From: an uncultured Campylobacter sp.
GTDB taxonomy: Bacteria; Campylobacterota; Campylobacteria; Campylobacterales; Campylobacteraceae
NCBI RefSeq assembly: GCF_938045595.1
Contig: NZ_CALIBB010000200.1
Location: forward strand, 1 to 15,595
Direction: 5' to 3'
DNA: 15,595 nucleotides
Part shown: piece after piece, positions 1-6,673 of the stretch
Layout of the letters: the number at the start of each line of letters is the position of its first letter
Position numbering within the stretch: position 1 is the stretch's first letter
Notes under the pieces: generated by a model
The model's input: the letters and a program-made list of their open reading frames with translations, nothing else
What the model was told of the DNA's origin: nothing
Database searches by the model: none
Position numbers and translations under genes: made by a program

Positions 1-33
1 GGTATCTCTCGAACCAACTGAATGCGTTTGCAT
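1..33 (-). CDS. 5' end of an unidentified gene, cut by the window edge
   Basis: Only eleven codons are visible (MQTHSVGSRDT). The start is supported by a clean AAGGAG Shine-Dalgarno at 40-45, six bases before the ATG. That site is formed by the last two codons of the upstream gene (Lys-Glu), whose stop codon lies at 37-39, so the two genes are almost certainly co-transcribed and probably coupled. Nothing can be said about function from this fragment; the visible residues do not resemble a signal peptide. A short leader or overprinted start is possible, but the ribosome site is as good as any in the window. Confidence 0.6.
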   Translation of the reverse strand, partial: MQTHSVGSRDT

Positions 34-36
34 GAT

Positions 37-873
37 TTACTCCTTAGTAAAAAATTTCTTTTTATCTATCAGATACGATATTTCACATTTAGTCTCCAAC
101 TTACTATCTTTAATCTCCTTAAGCCTTATAGTAAAGCCGAAGCCCAAGCCAGGAAGATTTCTCTCAATATCCAACGCGTAGTATCTATCTTCATAAAAAA
201 TGGGTCTAAAATAAACGCCTTCCACATAATTTCTATAATTTTCTAGATGAATCCTACTTTTATACGGATCATAATTAAAATCCCTTATAGCTTTGGTACA
301 CTCTTTGATATCTAAAATATAGGCTAAATTTTTAGCAAGATTGTTCGATACGTTATATTCCGCATACTTATAGAACATTATATATAAAAGCCTATGATCG
401 CCGATCTTATACAAAGTGAAACCTCTGCCACGATACCCTGCTTGAACCGTTCTATTCATATCCATATACCAACAATCACTCATATTTTGCTTTAGCTCAG
501 GATCATTATAATCTATGCTATCGTTAACTACAGGGCGGATAGCGCTTATATTTTTCCATTTAAACAGATCGTCGTAAAAATCGGTGCAAAAGTCTCTTTC
601 TTTAGCCAAATGCTCTTCATACTCTTTCTTAAGGGTCGCGTTTTGATCCATTTGCCAAAAATACACGCTTTTACTGTTAAAAGTAGTAATACCAAAAGTC
701 GCATTGGTTTCACTGCTCTTTCTAGTAATATTTCTATCCCGTACCTTTGATAAAATCGAATCTAACATCCAAGGCATAGCAGTAGTAGTATTGTTCGTAT
801 CGTTTGCATCTATAAACGATACGCTAAGTATGATCACAAGCGTAAATTTTATAAGTAAAGCAAATCTAGGCAT
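37..873 (-). CDS. Secreted hypothetical protein with many N-glycosylation sequons
   Basis: I do not recognise the family. An ATG twelve bases upstream (885) is open, but the GGAGG that fits a ribosome site lies between the two ATGs, so I choose 873 (278 residues, starting MPRFALLIKF). Residues 6-20 are hydrophobic after a positive N-terminus and end near IDA-ND, which fits a Sec signal peptide. The rest is polar and aromatic-rich with four cysteines (about 96, 134, 192 and 263) and no further membrane segment. It holds seven bacterial extended sequons (D/E-x-N-x-S/T) centred on N24, N27, N48, N57, N78 (DQNAT), N140 and N174, so export to the periplasm and PglB-type glycosylation are inferred. 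The DNA is clearly more AT-rich than its neighbours (18 G+C of 60 at 241-300), suggesting acquisition. The next gene starts 3 bases past its stop. Confidence 0.8.
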   Translation of the reverse strand: MPRFALLIKFTLVIILSVSFIDANDTNNTTTAMPWMLDSILSKVRDRNITRKSSETNATFGITTFNSKSVYFWQMDQNATLKKEYEEHLAKERDFCTDFYDDLFKWKNISAIRPVVNDSIDYNDPELKQNMSDCWYMDMNRTVQAGYRGRGFTLYKIGDHRLLYIMFYKYAEYNVSNNLAKNLAYILDIKECTKAIRDFNYDPYKSRIHLENYRNYVEGVYFRPIFYEDRYYALDIERNLPGLGFGFTIRLKEIKDSKLETKCEISYLIDKKKFFTKE

Positions 874-921
874 TCTGTCCTCCATTCAAAAAGAGCAATA
901 TCATACTAGACTTATGGGTGC

Positions 922-927
922 ATTATA
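922..927 (-). promoter_or_regulatory. Candidate -10 box for the secreted glycoprotein gene
   Basis: TATAAT read on the minus strand, in the context GAGGATATAATG. It would place a transcript start about 40 bases before the chosen ATG at 873. A second TATAAT lies at 944-949, so either or both may be used. The preceding minus-strand DNA is A/T-rich, as is usual for Campylobacter sigma-70 promoters, which lack a conserved -35 box. Confidence 0.45.
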
Positions 928-943
928 TCCTCACTCAAGTTAA

Positions 944-949
944 ATTATA
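944..949 (-). promoter_or_regulatory. Second candidate -10 box, inside a small inverted repeat
   Basis: TATAAT on the minus strand (AAGTATAATTT). It is flanked by the inverted arms GTTAA (939-943) and TTAAC (951-955), so a dimeric regulator could sit over this box. The short AT-rich arms could equally be chance. Confidence 0.4.
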
Positions 950-1088
950 CTTAACAATTTGATATTATTTTTTGATTTTGATTTAATATGAGATAGGCGG
1001 TAAAGCATAAAAATTCAGCGTTGCAATACATCAAATCCTGCAGGTTCTATGGACAAAATTTATGCGAATAAAATTTTACAAATCGCGC

Positions 1089-3902
1089 TTAGCCGAAGTT
1101 TACGGGATCCATATCGATCTCGACGGGCAGATGCTCAAGCGCGCGCGCGGCGTTGATTAGCGGCACGTGCGAGCTAGCGCGCAGCAGAATTTCAAAGCGA
1201 AATTTCGACGCGATATAGGCGATACCCGCCTTGCCGTAGCCGATGATCTCAAAGCTCTTACTCGCCTTCTCTTTCAAATACTGCGCGGAATTTTCGGCAG
1301 CATTTTCGGCCGCTAAATTTATAAAATTTTGCGCAGCGCTCTTTCTTTCAGGCTTTAAATTTACGCTATCCGCGTCCCCGTCGCAAGCTGAAATTTGCGC
1401 GGCATTTTTCAAATTTGAGGTGTTTTTTTGATGGTTTAAATTTGCGTCGTCCCTGCACAGATCCGAGCTTTGAAATTCAGAATTTAATATTTCGCTGCTG
1501 CCGCCCCCTGCGGCATTTTCTAAATTTAAAGCATTTAAACTTGCTCGCTTCGAGCCCGTATCCAATCTGTCATACGATGCAAACGCGCTGCCTCTCGCCT
1601 GTTTGCGACGTAAAAGCTCAAGCGCGGCATTCATTATTTCGCTCGCCGCCTTTTCATTTTTATGCGAGATTAGCACGCGCAAAAGTCGCATATACGGCGG
1701 ATAGAGCCCCTCGCGAAACTCCGCTTCGTCGCGCAAAAAATCGTCGTAGTTTTCGATATAATCCCCAAAAAAGCCGCTCTGGCGCGTCTGTATGACGACC
1801 CTGCCCTGCCCCGAGCGGCCCGCGCGGCCAGCCACCTGCATCGCAAGCGCTAGCGTCTTTTCGCGCGCCCTAAAATCGGGATAGCTCAGATGCTCGTCGA
1901 TCCCCATTATCACCGCAAGATCGACGCCATGGTAATCGTGCCCCTTGCTAAGCATCTGTGTGCCTACCAGAATGTCGATTTTATGGGCGTTGAAGTTATT
2001 TAGCAGCGCCTCGAGCTTGCGCTGCGTGGTGATCTCGTCGCGATCAAATTTCGCGATGCGGGCGCTTGGGAAACGCGCCGCAAGCTGTGCCGCGAGCTCG
2101 CCCGTGCCGATCTTGCGCGCCTGCATCACCTCGCCGCCGCAGTTTTCGCAAGACGCCTTGTAAAACGTGCTAAAGCCGCAGTAATGGCACTTCAGCGCCG
2201 CAGCGTCCGCGTGATAGCTCATCCCGACGGCGCAAAACGGGCAGCGCACGATCTGCCCGCAGTTTTCGCAAACCATATATTTGTAGTTCGCGCGCGTCGG
2301 CAAAAACACGACAGCCTGCTTGTCCGCTTCGAGGCTACGCCTAATCTCGGTTAAAATTTTAGAACTCAGCCCCGTCTCGCTCTCGTCGAAAATGAAGCGC
2401 TTGGCGCTGCTAAAGTAGGTGCCGCGCAGGCGGAAGTGCGGCTGCTTCGCGTAGGTGCTAAGCGCGGGCGTCGCAGAGCCCAAAACCACGCGGATGCCAA
2501 GCTTTTTGCCGACGAAAATCGCGGCGTCGCGGGCATTTAGGCGCGGCGCAGCAGCCGATTTATAGCTGTCGTCGTGCTCCTCGTCCACGACGATGAGACC
2601 CAGATCGCTAAAGGGCAAAAACAGCGCCGAGCGGGCGCCCGCGATGAGCCGAATCTCGCCTGCGTTAAATTTCGCTAGAATTTCACGCTTTTTCTTGGGC
2701 GAAATTTTAGAGTGCCAGACGCCGAGCCGCTCGCCAAAATAGCTCTGTAGCCGCTTCGTCATCTGCGGCGTAAGCGAAATCTCGGGCATCAAAAACAGCG
2801 CCTGCTTGCCCGCAGCGAGCGCCTGCGCGATCAGCGCGATATAAATTTCGCTCTTGCCGCTGCCCGTATCGCCGAAAATCAGCGACGTCTCATTGGCTTC
2901 GGCAAATTTACGCGCTTGCTCCTGCGCGGGGGTGAGGTTTGGAATTTTACCTATTTGAAGCGGGAGTAGCGGCTGCGAAATGGGGCTTTGCGCGGTAGCG
3001 TCGAAATTTTGAATTAGGACGGAATTTTGCGCTGAAGCGGAATTCTGAATCGAAACGTAATTCTCTCCCTCGGCAAAATCCCGCTCTTGGATCGAATTTT
3101 GCGCGATGATGGAATTTTGTTTGTGCGCCAAACCCGGCGCGGCAGCAAAATTTATGGCGGTCTTCATGGTGGCGGAATTTTGCGCCGATGTAGAGTTTTG
3201 AATTGAAGCGGAATTTTGCTCATCGACAAAGTCCCTCTCTTGGATAGAATTCTGCGCGGTGATAGAATTTGATGCCGAATTTTGTGAGGTAGGATTTGGT
3301 ACCTGTTTTAAATTTTGCCTTTGCATGGAATTTGGCGCGATGGCGGAATTTATGACGGTAACAGAATTTTTTGAGATAGTAGAATTTCTCGTCAATGCAA
3401 ACTTCTGGATTGAGGCGGAATTTTGTATGGCACTAAAGTCATCGTCGAGCGTAGAATTTTGTGTGGTGATGGAATCCTGCTCGGAAATAAAATTTTGTTC
3501 GCGGGTAGAAATTTGCTTGCAAGCGGAGGTTGGCTTAATAACGGAAATTTGCTTGCAAGCGCAATTCCGCTCGGTCGTAGGATCCTCCTGCAAATTCCGC
3601 AAATCCTGCGCCGTATCGCTCGCAGGCTCGAAAATCCCAAATGCAACGCTCTTTTCGCAGACATAGTAGTACGCGATAAAATTTGCAAGTGCGATCTGAA
3701 ATGAGGTAAATTTAAGCTGCGAAATCTCTAAAATTTCCTTGGTTTTGAAGGTCGGTTTTGCAACCTCGCACAGAATCACGGCGGATTTGACGCTCGATTT
3801 TACAGGAACGGATACGATTCGATAAGCTGGAATTTTAAAATTTGAACTATAAGTAAGCGGCTTTAGGCTGGCGCCCAAAACCGCAACTTCATAATAGAGC
3901 AT
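1089..3902 (-). CDS. priA: PriA, primosomal replication-restart helicase, with two low-complexity inserts
   Basis: PriA binds stalled or recombined forks and reloads the replicative helicase. Residues 1-95 match the N-terminal 3'-end/fork-binding region. The helicase core has Walker A GDTGSGKS (344-351), Walker B DEEH (440-443), GSATP (475-479) and a motif VI region with QVAGRAGRSGQG (689-700). Eight zinc-binding cysteines sit between the helicase lobes (C545, C548, C554, C557, C572, C575, C585, C588). At 937 residues it is about 320 longer than I expect for a Campylobacter PriA. The excess is two inserts: residues about 101-312, a hexapeptide-periodic Q/N/S/A-rich stretch between the DNA-binding region and the helicase, and residues about 767-880 in the C-terminal domain. 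All catalytic motifs and cysteines are intact and there is no frameshift, so it is probably functional. Its ATG lies 4 bases beyond the pseudopilin stop, has no clear Shine-Dalgarno, and probably depends on coupling. Confidence 0.96.
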   Translation of the reverse strand: MLYYEVAVLGASLKPLTYSSNFKIPAYRIVSVPVKSSVKSAVILCEVAKPTFKTKEILEISQLKFTSFQIALANFIAYYYVCEKSVAFGIFEPASDTAQDLRNLQEDPTTERNCACKQISVIKPTSACKQISTREQNFISEQDSITTQNSTLDDDFSAIQNSASIQKFALTRNSTISKNSVTVINSAIAPNSMQRQNLKQVPNPTSQNSASNSITAQNSIQERDFVDEQNSASIQNSTSAQNSATMKTAINFAAAPGLAHKQNSIIAQNSIQERDFAEGENYVSIQNSASAQNSVLIQNFDATAQSPISQPLLPLQIGKIPNLTPAQEQARKFAEANETSLIFGDTGSGKSEIYIALIAQALAAGKQALFLMPEISLTPQMTKRLQSYFGERLGVWHSKISPKKKREILAKFNAGEIRLIAGARSALFLPFSDLGLIVVDEEHDDSYKSAAAPRLNARDAAIFVGKKLGIRVVLGSATPALSTYAKQPHFRLRGTYFSSAKRFIFDESETGLSSKILTEIRRSLEADKQAVVFLPTRANYKYMVCENCGQIVRCPFCAVGMSYHADAAALKCHYCGFSTFYKASCENCGGEVMQARKIGTGELAAQLAARFPSARIAKFDRDEITTQRKLEALLNNFNAHKIDILVGTQMLSKGHDYHGVDLAVIMGIDEHLSYPDFRAREKTLALAMQVAGRAGRSGQGRVVIQTRQSGFFGDYIENYDDFLRDEAEFREGLYPPYMRLLRVLISHKNEKAASEIMNAALELLRRKQARGSAFASYDRLDTGSKRASLNALNLENAAGGGSSEILNSEFQSSDLCRDDANLNHQKNTSNLKNAAQISACDGDADSVNLKPERKSAAQNFINLAAENAAENSAQYLKEKASKSFEIIGYGKAGIAYIASKFRFEILLRASSHVPLINAARALEHLPVEIDMDPVNFG
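3003..3497 (-). repeat. Degenerate 18-bp coding minisatellite in priA (hexapeptide xxxQNS)
   Basis: Read in the PriA frame, residues 136-300 show a six-residue period with Q-N-S or a close variant at the same phase: positions 136, 142, 148, 160, 166, 172, 178, 184, 190, 196 and 202, then after a shift 211-247, then after a second shift 262-298. Eleven copies are exactly QNS. In DNA the unit is 18 bp around GAATTTTG (plus strand). Units are diverged, so the array is old or under little constraint. The unit is a multiple of three, so gain or loss of copies keeps the helicase in frame. Confidence 0.9.
3018..3266 (-). repeat. Duplicated block of about 93 bp inside the priA repeat array
   Basis: PriA residues 214-244 and 265-295 are diverged copies of one block: both contain AQNSIQERDF followed by SIQNS-SAQNS. 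The copies lie at about 3171-3263 and 3018-3110, offset by 153 bp. This indicates a segmental duplication on top of the 18-bp unit expansion. A smaller duplication, CKQIS, occurs at residues 116-120 and 128-132; its DNA (GAAATTTGCTTGCAAGCG on the plus strand) is identical in both copies, so it looks younger. Confidence 0.8.
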
Positions 3903-3906
3903 TTAG

Positions 3907-4389
3907 CTATTGAGCTAAGGATTGACAAAGAGGCTGTTGATGATTGCAGTCGAACGAACCTACATTAACCGTTGAGCCTGCAGGTCTAGAAGCCGCAGTC
4001 GGATAGTAGTTAAAAGTAGTTGATTGACCGGCAACGGTAGCTGTATATGTGGACGTAGCATTAGCATTACCATTTGCAACTAAGCTCCAGCCGTTTCTGC
4101 CACCAGCTTTCATTGGATAGATGGGCTGCTGCAAAACACCTTCAAAAAGCGTACCGGCTACATCTGGATTAGCTTCTAGACCAGGCCACGTAGTCACACC
4201 TCTCATCATATTCTCGCTTCTAACTAGCGAAAGTCCGCTTCTAATGGCGGCGATATCCCCACGCATCTTAGCAATAGTAGCATCATCGCGCGTAGCGGCT
4301 AATCTAGGCACCGCGATGCCCGCCAAAATACCTAAAACGACGATGACGAAAACAAGCTCGATCATCGTAAAAGCTTTTAAATTTTTCAT
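3907..4389 (-). CDS. Type IV pilin-like / type II secretion pseudopilin
   Basis: This is a class III signal protein: a six-residue leader MKNLKA followed by FTMIELVFVIVVLGILAGIAVPRL-like hydrophobic alpha-1, with the conserved Glu at mature position 5 (E11). The residue before the prepilin peptidase cut is Ala rather than the usual Gly. The C-terminal half is rich in small and polar residues, with two cysteines (C148, C155) that could close a pilin-type disulphide loop. At 160 residues it is the size of a minor pilin or pseudopilin. It would be cleaved by a prepilin peptidase and assembled in the inner membrane into a pseudopilus, used in Campylobacter for competence or secretion. AAGGAT stands six bases before the ATG. 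It leads a two-gene operon with priA. Whether it is a competence gene (CtsG-like) or a secretion gene cannot be decided here. Confidence 0.88.
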   Translation of the reverse strand: MKNLKAFTMIELVFVIVVLGILAGIAVPRLAATRDDATIAKMRGDIAAIRSGLSLVRSENMMRGVTTWPGLEANPDVAGTLFEGVLQQPIYPMKAGGRNGWSLVANGNANATSTYTATVAGQSTTFNYYPTAASRPAGSTVNVGSFDCNHQQPLCQSLAQ

Positions 4390-4417
4390 GTTAAATCCTT
4401 TGATTTAAAGTGAGATG

Positions 4418-4423
4418 ATTATA
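4418..4423 (-). promoter_or_regulatory. Promoter (-10) for the pseudopilin-priA operon
   Basis: The minus strand reads TTTAGCTATAATCATC, a strong GnTATAAT extended -10 box preceded by alternating T-rich tracts, the usual Campylobacter sigma-70 layout. The predicted start lies about 20 bases before the pilin ATG at 4389. It lies in the gap after psd, so the pilin-priA pair is probably a separate transcription unit. Confidence 0.7.
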
Positions 4424-4471
4424 GCTAAATTTAAATAAAATTAATTTTAGTTAAAGAAAAAATCCTGCATT

Positions 4472-5542
4472 TTAAATGGAATTTTGTGAAATTTCATTAA
4501 ATTCTGCGATTTTTTGTCCGAATTTTACGGACGTATCAGTCGGGGTTTCAAATTTTAAAAACTCGCTTTGCGCTACGAGCACGATCGTCGAGCCCAGCTC
4601 GAAATTTCCCAAATGATCGCCCTTTTTAAAGTTTAAATTTTCATATTCGTAAAGCGCCTCAGCTCTACTTGCGCATGCATTCGTCTGTATTCGCGCATCG
4701 AAATCAAATCTCATCTTACCTACGTTTAAAGCGCCCACGAAAACCATCCACAAAATCCCGCCGCCAGGCATTTTACACTTCAAAATCACGCGCTCGTTTT
4801 TAGCGTAGAGGTTTGGAATTTTAAGTAAAAATTTCTTCGCCACGCTGTAAAGATCTGCAGGGATATAAAGCGCCTGCAGCACGCTCAGATCGCACGGCGC
4901 GTGATAATGATGATAATCGCGCGGGCTCAGATATATGTTTGCGTAGCTTAAATTTACGCCCTTTGTATTTTCGCCGTCTTGGGCATCCTCTGTGCTCGTT
5001 TCGCGGCTCACACTGCTTTCATCGCTATAAATTTCAGCCCGCACGCCGCTTGCGGCATAAGTTGCGCCGTTTTTATCGCCCATAATTTTTACTTGCGCGG
5101 CGCGAAATTTCATCCCTGCGCCGACATCTTTTGCGCATCCGGTTCCAACCTCGCCGCTCCCGTTCGTAGCAACGGCCTCGTCATCTAAATTTTTAACCGC
5201 TCCGCCGCTTTCGCTTGCCGTAAACGTGCGTCCTAGCAGCTCGCTAAGGCTATATTCGCAGCCCTTTACGCTAAAAGCCCGCAGATCGGCGCAGCATCCG
5301 CTCTCAAAGATCACGCCGTCGCTAGGGCTTATGAAGGCTCGCTCGTCTGTCGCTATCTCGCGCGGACGCAGCAAGCGGCGAGTAAAAAGCGCGTTTAGGC
5401 TCGCGTAGCTTTGCGGCGGATCAAATTCGCTCATATCGATTTTAAAAAATTCCACATATTTGCGGTTGATAAAATTTTGTATAAATTTAGGGAATTTCAC
5501 CGCGGCGATAATCCCGAAAATCCTCGAAATAAAACTTCTCAT
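4472..5542 (-). CDS. psd: Phosphatidylserine decarboxylase proenzyme with an internal insert
   Basis: Psd makes phosphatidylethanolamine from phosphatidylserine at the inner membrane, using a pyruvoyl group formed by self-cleavage. The LGST site is at residues 316-319, so cleavage before S318 gives a beta chain of 317 and an alpha chain of 39 residues. The charge-relay residues are visible: D75 in SPSDG and H214 in SPRDYHHYHAP. At 356 residues it is about 85 longer than the usual 265-270. The excess is residues about 109-195 (bases about 4958-5218), an acidic, Gly/Ala/Ser-rich stretch between the Asp and His regions. The active site is complete. The ATG follows the phosphoesterase stop directly (5543), with AAAGG just upstream, so the two are coupled. 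It is the last gene of the mscL operon. Confidence 0.95.
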   Translation of the reverse strand: MRSFISRIFGIIAAVKFPKFIQNFINRKYVEFFKIDMSEFDPPQSYASLNALFTRRLLRPREIATDERAFISPSDGVIFESGCCADLRAFSVKGCEYSLSELLGRTFTASESGGAVKNLDDEAVATNGSGEVGTGCAKDVGAGMKFRAAQVKIMGDKNGATYAASGVRAEIYSDESSVSRETSTEDAQDGENTKGVNLSYANIYLSPRDYHHYHAPCDLSVLQALYIPADLYSVAKKFLLKIPNLYAKNERVILKCKMPGGGILWMVFVGALNVGKMRFDFDARIQTNACASRAEALYEYENLNFKKGDHLGNFELGSTIVLVAQSEFLKFETPTDTSVKFGQKIAEFNEISQNSI

Positions 5543-6670
5543 CTATGCCTTTCTAAGCTTAAGCAGCGCGATCTCGGCATCGGCAAAGACCCTTATCGGC
5601 GGGCCCCAAAATCCCACGCCGCTGCTTACGTAAATTTGCTTCAGCCCGTCGTTATACAGCCCGTAAAGATACTTCTGGCTAAGCAGCACCAAAAGCGTCC
5701 ACGGGAAAATTTGCCCCGCGTGCGTGTGCCCGCAGATACACAGATCGACCTCGTCGCGCACGAAGTCCACGACGTATTTGGGCTGATGAGCGAGTAAAAT
5801 TTTTGGTTTATCGGGGTCTGCCTGCACTAGCGCAGCGCCGAGATCTGGCTGCATATATCCGAAGCGAAAGCCGCTAAGATCGTGCACGCCCATTAAATTT
5901 AGCCCCTCAAATTCCACGCTTTCGTTTTGCAGCACCCGCACACCCGCTTTTTGCATCGCTGCGATAAGCCCGCTTGCGTCGCCGCGGTAATACTCGTGGT
6001 TGCCCGTGACGAAAAATATAGGTTTTTTAATCGCCTCAAGAGGCTGCAAAATATCCCCGAGCTCATCCGAGCGCAGATCAAACATATCGCCCACGATCAG
6101 TAGCGCATCGTAATTTAGCGAGTTTATCTGCGCTACGACGCCTTGCAAAAATTCCTTTTTCAAAAACTCGCCCAGATGCACGTCCGAGATGACGACGAAG
6201 CTTAGCTCGCGAGCTAAGTTTTTGATTTTTATTTCGCGCTCGGTGACTTTTGGTATCTTTAGCGCGTTATAAAGCCCTTTAAAAATATAGCTAAACGCCA
6301 TTATTACGAAGGTTATGTCGATAAAGGTTTTTAAAAATTTTCGCCTGTTTTGGCTAAATTTAACTACATGCGCAGCGGCGCTTAGCACATCGTAAGCAAG
6401 GCAGATAAAAAAGAGCGAAAAGGACGCTGCCATGCAAAATACGCATAGCTTATAAAGCAGCTCGTTTTTAAAGCTTCCATTAAGCCCAAAACCCACAAAA
6501 AATATCGCATCTAAAATCGCCAAAGCTACGCAAAGCAAGCTCAAGGCGGGACGAAACGTAGCGAAGCCTTTATATGGCGTAAAGCGCGCGCCGATCGATC
6601 TGTAAACGTAAAGATTAAAAAACAGAAATAAAACCGTGCCGACGATCGGAAAAATATAGGCGCTTTTCAA
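5543..6670 (-). CDS. Membrane-anchored calcineurin-like metallophosphoesterase
   Basis: Four hydrophobic segments (about 3-20, 42-62, 75-96, 113-131) precede a cytosolic-type phosphoesterase domain. The two-metal motifs are complete: DVH (163-165), GDMFD (194-198), GNHE (223-226), H295 and GHTH (314-317). This fold hydrolyses phosphomonoesters, diesters or pyrophosphates, and the sequence alone does not name the substrate. The directly linked psd and the membrane anchor suggest a lipid-linked substrate. Calcineurin-like enzymes (LpxH, LpxG, LpxJ) perform the UDP-diacylglucosamine step of lipid A synthesis in various bacteria, so that role is possible but unproven. The start codon is TTG, placed 7 bases after AAGG; no ATG nearby would keep the first membrane segment. 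Four bases separate it from the regulator gene upstream. Confidence 0.88.
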   Translation of the reverse strand: MKSAYIFPIVGTVLFLFFNLYVYRSIGARFTPYKGFATFRPALSLLCVALAILDAIFFVGFGLNGSFKNELLYKLCVFCMAASFSLFFICLAYDVLSAAAHVVKFSQNRRKFLKTFIDITFVIMAFSYIFKGLYNALKIPKVTEREIKIKNLARELSFVVISDVHLGEFLKKEFLQGVVAQINSLNYDALLIVGDMFDLRSDELGDILQPLEAIKKPIFFVTGNHEYYRGDASGLIAAMQKAGVRVLQNESVEFEGLNLMGVHDLSGFRFGYMQPDLGAALVQADPDKPKILLAHQPKYVVDFVRDEVDLCICGHTHAGQIFPWTLLVLLSQKYLYGLYNDGLKQIYVSSGVGFWGPPIRVFADAEIALLKLRKA

Positions 6671-6673
6671 ACT

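Noticed and set aside
704..943. Plus-strand hydrophobic frame opposite the signal-peptide end of the AT-rich gene
   Set aside because: It is antisense to the signal peptide and promoter region; no ribosome site was found.
1243..2163. Plus-strand frames inside priA
   Set aside because: They lie opposite zinc-finger and helicase coding sequence, have Ser/Arg/Cys-rich shadow composition and lack ribosome sites.
3003..3497. CRISPR array reading of the priA repeats
   Set aside because: The unit is only 18 bp, has no unique spacers of constant length, and is in frame with PriA.
3259..3704. Open plus-strand frames with EF/ICLQ repeats opposite priA
   Set aside because: The 18-bp repeat unit keeps several frames open at once. 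Only the minus frame joins complete helicase motifs, so these are shadows.
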